From Pristionchus mayeri (taxonomy: Eukaryota > Nematoda > Chromadorea > Rhabditida > Neodiplogasteridae): a stretch of 64,000 bases of DNA. The position numbers and the translations under genes are program-made. The stretch is from NCBI GenBank assembly GCA_036245805.1, contig BTRK01000004.1, positions 34,395,541 through 34,459,540 of the forward strand. Direction: 5' to 3'. How positions within the stretch are numbered: the first letter of the stretch is position 1; each line of letters begins with the position of its first letter. This document shows, piece after piece, positions 45,375 to 57,700 of this stretch. A model generated the notes under the pieces. It made no database searches and was not told the origin of the DNA. It saw nothing but the letters and a program-made list of their open reading frames with translations.

Positions 45375-45984
45375 TACATCTAACGGATTATCCATTCGTC
45401 AAGATGTTGGATTTATTCGCGGTTAGCGATATATTCAATGAAATCGTATTAGCTTTGCTCCGAGGTGTTCAAAACCACGATTTACATCAACGTGCATGTC
45501 GATAAGAGTGCTTAGGGTCTATTCGAATTGCGACTAAAGCAAAGGCAGTCTGAATACGGTTATACTGGGACATTCAAACGAATGGGCGAGGAATCTCAAT
45601 CGGAGATTCATCAAAGAGTACAATTTTGTTTGAATATTGATTTTTAATTTAATTAACTATGCAGATATATCATGCATCGTTTCATCCAGAGTATGACGGT
45701 GAACAAATGCTCGAGGTTATTCGAGATATCATAGGAAATCGTGTTGAGAGCGCACAACTATCATACGATGTCAACTAGCATCCCTCGGCTTAGGCGAAAA
45801 TGCTTGGGAGAACACACTGCCCACAGCTTACAGCAGTCGGAAGACTGGCTGATTCAGCTATGGTTGCAAAAGCACAGGAGCAATTGTGGTCTCGTTTCAT
45901 TTTCAATTGCATTATCCTTTTGTTCATGCTCTCGGAAGTTCGCAGTCATGCGTTATTAAAACGTACTTTTTTCCCGTGGAAAAC

Positions 45985-46430
45985 GAAGGGGGAGGTGACA
46001 TTTACACAACAATTCGCCGTTCGCTTGCGAGTTGCAACTTGGGAGTAGTTTCATTGTTACCAATGTGTGCTACCTTACATTTGAATATATAAATCTTATT
46101 ACCAGGCGAACTTGCGTTTCAACGCATTGGGGTTCATTGAAATCCATATTCCATGAACACTTTGGTTTGGTTTGTTTGGAGGTTACGTTGGTTTGAAGTG
46201 AAACTCAAGGTCCCTTCCAATAAGATTTATAACACGGAAGATGGCGTCGTCTGAACGACAGGGACGGTTATCTGATGGAAGTGAGGAACCCGATGGGGAG
46301 AATACACAAATGTAGAGGAGTGCATATAGGTAACAATGAAGCAACTCCCAAGTTGCTACTTCTAATCGCAAGCGGAGGGCGAATTATTGTGCAAATGTCG
46401 GTTGGGCAAATGTCACCTCCCCCCCAAAAA
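45985..46430. repeat. Inverted repeat inside F-box copy E
   Basis: 45985-46085 (GGGGGAGGTGACATTTACAC...) is mirrored at 46310-46430. Shared blocks include AACAATTCGCC, CAACTTGGGAGT and TTGTTACC. This small foldback insertion further disrupts copy E. Confidence 0.7.
46235..46300. repeat. Dispersed 65 bp repeat (second copy 48592-48655)
   Basis: GGAAGATGGCGTCGTCTGAA and the following GACAG.GACGG.TATCTGATGGAAGTGAGGAACCCGA are repeated in direct orientation at about 48592-48655. Confidence 0.8.
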
Positions 46431-46974
46431 AAACCAAAGCCTTGGAATTGAGAAGGAAACATTACTTACAATGACGGGATAGTACTAATTTTAATTGCAG
46501 GCAACATATACTGGACATAGTTACAGAAAATAATGTTGACCATCTCTATTTAAAAGTTGAAGAAAAGCACATTTCTGACTCGGGTACATTCTTAAAGATT
46601 GCAATGTTTCTTCAACAAAAGTTTTTTTTTCAGCTAAAGTGCTCACTTCTTTGTCTCATCTTCTGCACTCACTATGCATTCCTTGGGACGCGATTCACCT
46701 TGTGAAAAGTGATTGGACGGAGACAGTTCTCGAAATGTTTTCAAGAAAGATCGATAAGTTGCGAATCGACACCTTTGATCTACCGGGATATCACACCGAA
46801 GAGAGCGTTAACCTGCTGGGACAGGTTATTTTCTACTCTGTCCACTTCCGAAGATTGCATGCAGCGCCTACCAGTTCTCGGGAAGAAAATATGGTTCGAA
46901 ACAATCGTATATGGGACAACAACTTCATTGCAGTACACGAATAATGAACATTCGGTTCAAGGTTTGTGAGAAGC

Positions 46975-47770
46975 GAATTTAGAAATTCACTGTGTTTTGG
47001 TTGAAAATATGCGGAAATTATTGCGGTGAGAGCTCACAACCGGGAATGCAAATTCTAGGTGTGTCAAAAATGATTCATTTTAGTTCTTCCACTCGAGAAA
47101 GATGACGGTCCAGATGAGTGTAAACTGACCATCAAACATTCAACAAGAAAACAAGAACAGTGGATTGATTGAAGTGCTCAAATACGACGATTTACATATC
47201 GTTTAGGCATTTTTTTATTTGTATTTCATGTTGCAGTTATTTTGTCAATAATTAGCTCAGCAAATTTCAGTTCTACTATTCACATAACGGACTGACTTGG
47301 CATTGACGTTGAACGCACTAATATGAATCGTTTTGAGTGGTTAATTTCGTGCGAAGTGAAGTTTCCATTGCGAACTGTTATGAGATTAATGTTCAAAAAA
47401 AGTAGTGAAGCATGCAGTGGGGTTCCGAAACAAGATATACATTTTCGATTTATAGAAACAATCCAAAAGGTCAATGTGTTGGTGACTTCAGAACGGAATC
47501 GCCCAGTCTGCATTCCCTCATCTCCTCATCAATCACCCTTTCGCGTCAGCTGGGGCCAATTTGTGTGATAGGAGCGGAGTGGAGGGAAGAGATGAGAGAG
47601 GTGTCAGAAGACCCGATGAGAGCACCTATTGATTCACGTCTCTCATTTTCTGCTAAACTATTATTTCATGTTTACTTTTTACTTGATTAATTCCACACTT
47701 TATGCTTACTGTCAGTGCATTTACTATAATCCTCAAAAACACTGATTGGAAATTGAATTTATCTATAGTT
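46975..47770. other. Intergenic, no gene recognised
   Basis: It holds weak similarity to 39745-39990 and a fragment of the AGGTGTCAGAAGAC repeat (47598-47612). Overlapping ORFs on both strands near 47280-47690 show no domain. Confidence 0.4.
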
Positions 47771-47775
47771 CAGGT

Positions 47776-48461
47776 ATGGCGCGATCAGCGCTGTTACTTT
47801 TCGCTTTTGCTCATTTATTCATCGTAATACGTACAGAAGGTGAGTTCTTGTTGAAGAATTCACGTTTTTAGTATTAGAGAAATGAATACAACCGTTTATT
47901 TTTCTGGAAATGTATTTTCATTGTTCATTGTATTTGTTTTCCAGGCACTAAATGCGTGCCCAACATCACCTCAGTGCCCGAACTCTCTACATACCATGCG
48001 AGTTAAACTTGAATTTAATCATAACGGAAAGGAAGATCTGTTCAATCTTAAACCCTTCTAGGCAGTTCCAAAGGGTTGATATCTTACCTTCCGATTGAGT
48101 TCAGCGTTCAAAGCAATCTTTCAGTTGAATGGTTCATGGTTTATGATCGCGAGAAAGAGCCCCGCAGTGGATTACTTGCCGCTGGTAATCTTTTGAATTA
48201 TATGCATAAATACTTAGCGTTTATAAAGGTTAATTGTTGACTGTTTTAGATTTTTTCGGAGGTTCGGCAAAATCAAAATATGAAGGAACTCCAAAGAAAT
48301 AATAATACTGAAAGATATTGTTTTTTTCAGGGAATCAGCTCTTCACTCATTCGCTTAATCGATGACGGTCGTGATCTGATCATGGAGGAGTATCACTCAA
48401 TGTATATTTTTGTTAATCTTGTCAAACTAGATTCAGAACTGGCTATTCTCATTAAATAAAT
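47776..48461 (+). CDS. Small secreted protein (or 5' end of the large gene)
   Basis: Exon 1 (47776-47839) encodes the signal peptide MARSALLLFAFAHLFIVIRT. Exon 2 (47945-48001) encodes TKCVPNITSVPELSTYHA. Exon 3 (48062-48184) encodes SSKGLISYLPIEFSVQSN and VEWFMVYDREKEPRSGLLAA. Phases agree so far. The next acceptor (TTTTTTCAG before 48331) leads to a short frame ending in TGA near 48364, or in another phase to 48460 next to an AATAAA signal. The pattern recalls the repeated unit of the downstream large gene (C..P.., then a GL-x-Y stretch), so this may be its first domain if an exon was missed. Confidence 0.5.
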
Positions 48462-48779
48462 GTTGAAGATGTGTTTCATACATGTCTCATAACAAACAAG
48501 ATCGCACGTAGCATGATTGTTTGGTTAAGAGCTTTATAAAACTAAATATTTCAAGCAACGGGACTTGCATGCCGCGAATGCACGGAAGATGGCGTCGTCT
48601 GAACGACAGTGACGGGTATCTGATGGAAGTGAGGAACCCGACGGGAAGCATGTTCCAGAGTGAGACGGTTTCAACATTATGAACATTCAAAAGAAGCGTT
48701 TCGCAATCATTATTTAAATGGTCATCTATCGTACTAGTTCGATAACTGGCTCCTCGATTTTATTTATCAGTATAAATTT

Positions 48780-51700
48780 ATCAGTATTCCTCCGCGTGAT
48801 CTTCCACACTCTCTCTGGTGAGCAGAACGAGGAGATGAACATGGTCATGTTCGGATGCAGGGCGCCGAATAAGGACGGGAAGTCAGATGTTTGTTTGAAC
48901 TGCTCAAGTACAGATGAGCGATAATTTCTCATTATATACGACTTATCAGCAGAATCGGAATAGAAAGCTAAACGATTGAAGAAGTTTGTTTTGCTGCAGC
49001 GCGTCCAAACATAGTAAGCATGAACTTGAGAGAACATTTTCGAATACGTTTCAAAGAAAAATGAAAATCTCAAATAAATTTTGATTTTGATCGAATAGTG
49101 ATAGCTGATTGAATGAACAAAAAATACTATTGTGGCATTGTTTGAGTATTCTGATGTCCGTCACATCGATTTCCAGTTGTGCCCCATCCGACGTCTCCGC
49201 CTCGATTCTCTCTAACTCACGACACCCGCAGACACTGGCACTCTTTCAGGTTTACAGATTACCGTCATAATGTTTTGTTCTCTAATTCGAACTTAATAAT
49301 TCAATGATAATTATTTTTTATATGTACAGTCTGCCAAGCACATCGAGGATTACGCCTGCATAGATGCGCTTGAAATGAGGACGTTCAACACGTACAGTAA
49401 GCTGTGAAAGAAGGAAATTGTTGGAGGGTGAAAAAGACTTTTTTTCCCGCACACAAGTAAAATGCACTCCATCCAGATTCACCCGAAATTAGAAGTGAAC
49501 ATTCAGCCTCATGTGGAGACGAGGTCGTCGACGAGGATCAGAAGCTGCGACACGCACTCATCGACGAGGTTTCTTGTATAATTCCACGTTCGAGTAACGG
49601 TATCTCCATTTCCCATGCTTTCAGCTTGAGTTGCGAGAGAAAGTATGGAATGAGCACCCGTGGTATAATACCATGTCACCTATTTGACAAACCCAATTCA
49701 ACTGAGGATTCATTCTGAGAATCAAATATTGTTGACCGAAATCACAGAGATCCTCTTCAGGACTCGACGTTCGTTGACGTCGAATGCCGGGTGGAAAACT
49801 GGAAAGGATTCGTGGACATAACAAAGTTCTACGTAAGTTCAAAAGAATAATATTTAGATTATATTTTTTAAACTACGGACAGTCACTGGCACAATGCGCA
49901 TATATATTTTACCGCTTTACGAAGATTCCTTGAAACGTACAACAACGCATTTCGGACATTCTACAACATCAGACATTGTCTTCCAGGACGAGCCACGTGT
50001 GCTCACCGTCGTTGCCTACATCGACCCCCTCCTCGATCGGCAGCAAATCGCCCACATCTCTTGCCACTACTCAAGCAAGGAGAGGGCGGAGTGCGAGTGG
50101 ATTCGGTGAGTCGTCGATGATGGATACGGCAGATGGGGACCGAGAAATGCAACGATGTTCGAAACGCAATGGGCAATAAGTTAGGTATTCCTAGCCGTCT
50201 GTCTCACCAGACTGTGCCGCCTAATCATCTCCTGACGACTGCGACTGCCAATTCGCGTGACTTTATGCCCCATTAAATAATTCTAATATTTCGCTTTCAG
50301 TCAACGCCAATGCTTCAAGACCTCCCTCACTCAGTCGTTCGACGGGGTCTCGCGTATCAAAGCATCCACCGAGTTCACTTCCATGAACGGGAGTCAGATC
50401 ACCGCGGACTGTGTGTTTAATTAACATTCGTATTTTTGGGTTTCTTTACGAGCGAAGCGAAAACAATTGAATCACTTTTTCGATCGCTTAGATATTCAAT
50501 ATGTGAAACACATTCTATCTTCTCTCACAAAGTGTTGGCGGATATTGGGAAACATATTTCACCTTTTCACTAATCCTCTCTTCAGTCTCTGGTTCGATCA
50601 TCTGGCAGAACGGGGACGAATTCGTGTCTCTCGAGTGTCTGCACATCGAAGAGGATGATGGCAGCTGCGAGAGCTATCGGTGAGAATGAGAGGCACTAGA
50701 GCTCTAAATTCGAGCCGCCGTCGCTTCATTCCACACAGGCTCTCGGCCGGTCGAGTGGGGAGAGACCATATAGAATGAAGAGCACGTCATATAGGCTCAC
50801 GAACTCTAGTGGGAAGTGGAGGCACTAGGTCGGATAAAAGAGTTCACAATTCGGGTAATCTCTTCATATTCCATGCCCTCTCGACCAAGTCGATTGGGGA
50901 GAGACAGTGTATTTACTGAAGAGAATAAGCTAAGAAGTGAAATATCCGTGATCAATCAATGATAAGAACACATCCATCCTTTCCGGATATGCCCCGCTTC
51001 TGTGGAGTCTTTTGAAAGATGAATTGATGAAATGATTTGAGATTCAAGATAATTATTTCCCTATTAACCTTTACATTTGTTAATAGGATGAGGTTTAGGA
51101 TTAGAATTATCATTACTTGCAGTATCTACGTGTGGTCGGACGAGGATCACATGGATCAACCGACGCTGAGGTACGATGCAATGCTTTTGGTTGGCATACT
51201 GTGTTTATTTACTTTTGTTGTCTCTGACGAGATCCAAATGCTGTTGCAGGGAAATCTACAATGTGCTGCACACATTCTGTATCGATCCGACCGAGTTGAT
51301 CTTCCTGAACACTTTCCGTGAGTTATCAACATTTCCAACAACTGTCCAATGATTATAAACGAACGTAATTTGTTTTTTTAAGTTATCATAATTTCATCCT
51401 TCAGACGAATGTCGCAACGAGAGCGACTCCTCCACCGCCGTGCAGTGCAGCCAACCGCCTGGATGGACGCCTGTTGGCACGAACATACTGCAGGTAGCAT
51501 CGCTCAATAATGGATCATGTTTGTGTTTCCATCCTTCGTTCAATTGATTTGATTCCATTTGACTGCCTCGTTTATGGAATGGTGACTTGACCTCAATCTG
51601 AATGTTCTCTCTCGATTTGATGCAGTTCGATATGGCGTAAAGTACTATTTTTCACTTCAAATGATTCCCCCAGGGCACGTGGTACTTCGCTGCGGATATC

Positions 51701-54700
51701 AACGGGGAGCCGAAGATCTTTATGCAGAGTGTCGTCATTCAACTGAGTATCGACGAGTACGAGTAAGTATATAATGATTATATTTTGGCGCTGAAAGAAC
51801 GACACGATCGAAACCTGTTACAAAATTGCTCTATTATGAGAGAGGTGAAGCATATTTGAATTGCCTATCTAACGGAAGGTGCAAGAAAATTGCTATTTCT
51901 ACAAATACTTATTTAAATAAAAATTGCTGTGATGTATGCATTCCGGATGCTTGACTTGGATGATTTCAGTTCCTCTCTGATGCATCTCACATTCTACGCG
52001 AAGAAGGAGTTGGACAACCGTGAATGCATGGGACCGGGAGAAGGAACGGTAAAATGCACCGCTTCCTTGGTTCCCTTGTTCTCGTCTAGGCAACAGACAA
52101 GGCAGTGAAGACAGACAGATCTTGCAGAGAAACGCGATGGTGAAATTGTCTTCTAATACAATTTCAGCTGAGATTAATGAACGATTCGACGCTCGAAGTA
52201 ACAGTGGAATATCGATACAAGCTAGTGCCGACGTACAAGAACAAAATCACTTGTGAGTCAAAAATTTTTACTGAAATCGGAGTCCGAGATATTATTGATC
52301 CAGTCGACGTTGTTGCAATTTGATAGAAGATGTGAAACACAACTGATTATTCTTCAAATAACACAGATACCCCTGAATAATTGTTGAAACGCCGTTTCAA
52401 AGTTGATGAATAATCGACCTTCAATCAGGGAAATCTCGCATCATCTACCTCGACAACCAGCGCCTCGTGATGTACCGATGCCTCAAAACGGAAGAGAATG
52501 GTAAGCGGCGATAGCACAATCTGAGAACGACTAGTCTTTACCTGGAAGGTTTTTTGATCACAACATTCATCGCTGACTTTACAGGCAGTTGCGTGCACAA
52601 GGATCTCGATATTCTCGTTCGATCTCGGTATTCTTCCGATCCTTCCTCCCAATAGTACTCGCACTAATTATTTATCCTAGTTACTGCCTACTCTACGATA
52701 GCAACTCAGATACGTCTCTCCAAATGATGTCTCTCTCCTGATGCCCTACCTCGAGCAAGCGTGCGTCCCAAGGAGACGATTGCGGTGGTTCGACTTGCAC
52801 TGTGAGATAACCTGAATCATTGTTATTCATGATATCTAGTATATTCACGAATCACAGAGTACTTCACTAAAAACACGAAATGGCTAATTCCAGCCAGCTG
52901 CGGGCGAGACATCACCGCCTCCACGAGTCTCCGCCGAGACATGGTCACCATGACGCACTCTCAGGTTCCTCTTTTATGCTTTTAGTTGAGAAAAACAATC
53001 ATTAATGGGTCTTCAAGCGAAAAAAATAGATTTTCAGGTGCTCGACATCCTCACGAATGTGCAGGAGCCGAGGTGCGAGTACGGAAACCTGCGCGGAGTC
53101 AGGGTCGATCTGGATACTGTAAGAATATTGATTGATTTGAGTTTAAAAACGTCGTTGAGCATAATGATAAGGTGGATAACCTAGTCGGATTAACAATTCG
53201 AATCCGACACAAGGGCTCGTTCATTAGATTTTTCAATAAGAGGAGGCACAGGGGCAGACATGCCTCCTATTTACAACCCTACTTCCTAGTGTTGTAATTG
53301 ATTCCCGATTGATATTTGATCTTTGATCTGCAGATGGAGAAGGCTGGTGTGTGGTATCTCATATCGGTCTTCGACAAGCTTCCCCATGACACATTCGCGC
53401 TTATTCTGAGAGTCATCAAGGTGATCAATTAATTAATTTTCATATTAACTATTAATTATTGAAAGGTCTCCGACAACTCGGCAGTGCTGCGCATGATGCA
53501 GTCGGCGTGAGAATTTCACTGTTTTTTAAAATTATTTATTCACTTTTATTACGCTGACCTATTGACACTTTACCTTTCTCGACTATTATGGAATACGTGT
53601 GAAACACATTAAAAGCAGCCAGCAAAACGGGCTGAAAAATGTATGAGAAGAAACGTATTCCAGCGCGATTCCCGGCGACCCAAAGCAGTGCTACACTCTC
53701 GTCTTTGGCGTGAATGGATGGGAGCAACGGAATTCAAAGGTATGTATTGTGAAACTCGCGAATGATACAAATCATAAAAATAGAAAAAAATTGCTAAAAA
53801 ATCTGTATTCATGATAAAAAATATTTTGAGGGCGAGAGCGATTGGACGTATGAAATGCACCATCGAGACAGCAACAATCGATCAAGCACGAGTAAGATTT
53901 ATTCAGTTGTTGCATTTGTTCAATTTCAATCGACATTTTGTGAAATATATGTTTCACTGCTAAGTTATATTGAAAGAATCACTCGTGGATAAATAGGTTT
54001 AATCCACTTATGAAAAAATACAAAATGCACGAATTTTTATAGTGATGATGCGGTTCCTCTTCTTCAACAGCCACGTCGGCGTGCTCTACTCGTGCTATGC
54101 GTATGGGGAAAATGGTGAGTGCGGAAAACAATAAATTCACACAGCAAGGAATCTGATTCGATTATCGTTTACGCAATATCCTATTCAGGAAAATGCATCG
54201 AGGACGGCCTCTACGTTATCTCGCGTCACATTTCCATCGATCATGCTGAGCTGACTGTATATTTCTGACTAAATTCGAAAAAATTTTTTTACTACAATTA
54301 CGCATTTACTGTATTCAGGTCCTCGAGACTGTATCTCGGGCAGTGTGCATGGATCCCGCGATGCTCTACCACACCGCCTCGCATGGTAAACTGTACTTTT
54401 ATGGTTGCCTTATTTACAAAAGTCGTTGAACCATGACTAATATCTTACTTTGCTGAAATAACAATCCGAATTTATGCCTCAGATTTCTGCGTGTACGACC
54501 CCACTAAAGTGAAGCTGCCAGCCTGCGCGGTCATCGAGAAAGTCAACGAGGAGATGTTTGTAGAGGTGATCATTTCGTTTTTACAACTTTTTTCATCTGG
54601 AACGGGCATCAACCGATTAGCAATGGTTTTGCATGCTTTTCAATTATCGGTGAAACTCAGGCGAGCGCGCCCGATCTCTTCTGGAGTTCGGCCAATTCGA

Positions 54701-57700
54701 CGCTCGACCAAATCTGGGAAGCGGCCGTGAATGAATCCTCCGAAGAAAAGGTAAGTTATCGATTTCCTTCCCCTTTGATCTACTTTGCTCCGCCCACATT
54801 CCTGGTCCTTCCAGCTCCCTCCTCCGCTCCCGTTCGACTCCCTTCTCGACGATGGTCTCTACTATGCAATCGCTTCTCTTAATGCGGGCACGAAGCCAGT
54901 GGCGCTGATGAGAAACGAGAGCCGATTTGTGAAGATTTTTGCGACGTGAGTTGTTGACGAAGACGTAGGCTTGATGACGTAGGCTGGAGTGGCATTATGT
55001 TCAGATGTGAAATAATTATTTAAGTGACACCGGTTGCGGTTTCGCTCCAGTCAACGTGAGGACGCTTACCACTTTCCCCGACGTCGCGCTGGTCGGAGAT
55101 CAGGTAACATTGAGATTGAATAATCTCCTCCCTATCTGAAATTTAATTTTAAAAAAAACAACGGAATGATGTGTTTTAAAACGCGTTCTCTGTAAGACTC
55201 GGACGACCCAGTGGAGGGGGTGGCACAAGGATTTCAAAATGGTCGTATCGACTTGCAATTTTCAGGGTGTCATTCCTATGGGTAGGGTATGCTCCCACAT
55301 AATTTTTGTGTCCCTGCCTCAACATTTTGACCTACCAATTTTGAAAAATGAAACTCAATATCGACTGGCGTGTTATACATCATTCGACAGAGCATGAAAA
55401 GTTATGCATAAATCCATGTTTTCGTAAGAACTGGTGCATGTGCTCACGAGATATCTCATTAAAAGTGCATTTTCAAGCAGTTTTCGTGATGGAAGCCAGC
55501 GATAGGGTAGCTTTCACAGCAATTTTTTTGCATCAGTAGGTCCAGAATTTAATTCTCTATCGACGTATTAAATTCGTTTTACGAAGTTTGTCCCCTAATT
55601 ATGTCATACAACGGATTTTATTTTACGCATTCGTCGACCAGGGTTCAAATCCTGCCCGGTGCATGATGATTTGCCGACTTTTATTTCTCACCAATCAAAC
55701 GTTTTTGAGTGTAACTTCTTGCTCGTTCTAAACCCACTAATGATTATAAACTATATTACTATTCTACATTTCCACTCCTTTTGTCACATTTATTTATCGA
55801 TCAGTCAGATTGCTACTCATTCGTACAAACAATTAACTGAAATACTGGCTTAGTTCTTATTAGACATATCAGTGGCCCAATGTATCGCATTTGTGTACAT
55901 ATAAATCATTCATCTTACAATTATATGACAACGGTGAGCGATCGAAGATGCCATCGACGTCACTATAAGAGCCCGTTTACCAGACTAGCACTAATCTGGC
56001 CGTCCTGACGAGAGGAATCCAAATATATCTTCAAATATGAGAGAAAGCGTCGCCGAAAGATGTTGGTACGAAATAGTGAACGCTTTGAGGGAAAAATCGA
56101 CGAGTCCAGGTAGTGTGCAAGAGACAAGGGGAAGAGGAGAGAGACAGCGAGAAGAAGGGAAGTAGTCACGAGACTGAGTGACTCGGGTAGATCAAGGGAC
56201 GAGTTGATGGAATCTCTGAGTTTACTCTCACAAAACATTCACTATTTTGCACCAAAATCTTTCGGCGACCCTTTTTCTCACATTTGAACAACATATTTCT
56301 GGATTCCTCACGTCAGGATGGCCAGTTTAGTGCTAGTCTCTCCGAATAGTTTGCACGTTTTAAAAAGTTGCATTTTACTAATTAATGCTAATTTTTCATG
56401 AAAAATTAAAAAGGAAAGGTGTGATCGTAGTCCAATTCTGCCTCGGGATATATGTTGGCCTAATTTTAACGATATCCTGAATTCACGCAGTCTGGAGCAC
56501 ACCATCAATCTTTAGTCAAAATGTATACGGCCATTGTCTTCAGCGGGTCAGTTTAACCCAATTCACAAAGTTCCAGCGATTTCACTTTTTATAGCTCATT
56601 TCAACAATTGTCCGATTCTTATGCAAACGGGCTCACATAGTGACTTCGATGACATCTTCGATCGCTCGGCATTGCATTCCCCGTTGTCATTGTTAATAAT
56701 TATAAGAATAAACTCCAAAATGTTTGATTTGTGAAAAATAAAAGTTGGCAAAAGATCATGCACCGGGCAGGATTTGAACCCTGGTCGACGAATGCGCGAT
56801 ATAAAATCCACTGTATGACATAATTAGGGGACAAACTTCGTAAAACGAATTTAATTCGTCGATAGAGAATTAAATTCTGCACCTACTGATGCAAAACAAT
56901 TGCTGTGAAAGCTACCCTATCGCTGGCTTCCATCACGAAAACTGCTTGAAAATGCACTTTTAATGAGATATCTCGTGAGCACATGCACCAGTTCTTACGA
57001 AAACATGGATTTATGCATAACGTTTCATGCTCTTTCGAATGATGTATAACATGCCAGTCGATATTGAGTTTCATTTTTCAAAATTGGTAGGTCAAAATGT
57101 TGAGGCAGGGACACACAAATTATGTGGGAGCATAACCTACCCATAGGAATGACACCCTGAAAATTGCAAGTCGATACGATCGTTTTGAAGCCTTGTGCCA
57201 CCCCCTCCACTGGGTCGTCCGAGTCTTACAGAGAATGCGTTTTAAATTTTACCTGAAGGCAGTCGGTACCAGCGAATCGCAATTTGTCCAGATTCGATAT
57301 CAAAAATACAAAAGCATGCAAATTGCCAGCTCCTCCTCCTCTCCCGCCATCCCTATCCTCCCAATGGCGAACTACGGAGGAGAAAGGGACAACGATCAGC
57401 AGCTATGCCCTGTCTTACCCTCATCGGCAAGTATAGTTAGAATTTCGTGTCGCCTTATCCCCATTTCACACACTTTCTAGATTAGCTTAAAGGAGGAGTA
57501 AATTTAAGGGCGCGGTTGGAATATGTTTCACCTAGGGACGCAATCTCTCCAAGTCGCGTGCTATCTCGCCCCCTTCCCTGAGCTTTCCCTGATCTGGCTC
57601 CCAGACAACTAGCTATATCTCTGTTCGGAATGGAGATATCAATGTGAAAATTTTGGAACTTCTTACCGTTGTGGAGCTATAGGCAGTGCATATGATAGCT

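Larger units (their letters stand above)
44284..46969 (+). pseudogene. F-box family copy E, inactivated by mariner
   Basis: Exon 1 encodes MDSSFAYNETMLN and the F-box FELLPRELIWSIFRFVPES. The following exon has YRVDEYI, then a mariner-like element (44493-45374), then HLTDYPFVKMLDLFAVSD; removing the element and one TA restores the frame. Other lesions: the donor after LFAVSD is AT instead of GT, a TAG interrupts VHVDKSA*GLFELRL, and further stops lie near 45774-45800. Later parts remain recognisable: FHPEYDGEQMLEVIRDIIGN, HCPQLTAVGRLAD, DWTETVLEMFSRKIDKLRID and RLPVLGKKIWFETIVYG. It is the only family member on the + strand. Confidence 0.78.

Noticed and set aside
44876..45379. 167-codon minus-strand ORF
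   Set aside because: Antisense to the mariner transposase remains (MDNARPH and SPDLSPCDYH on the plus strand).
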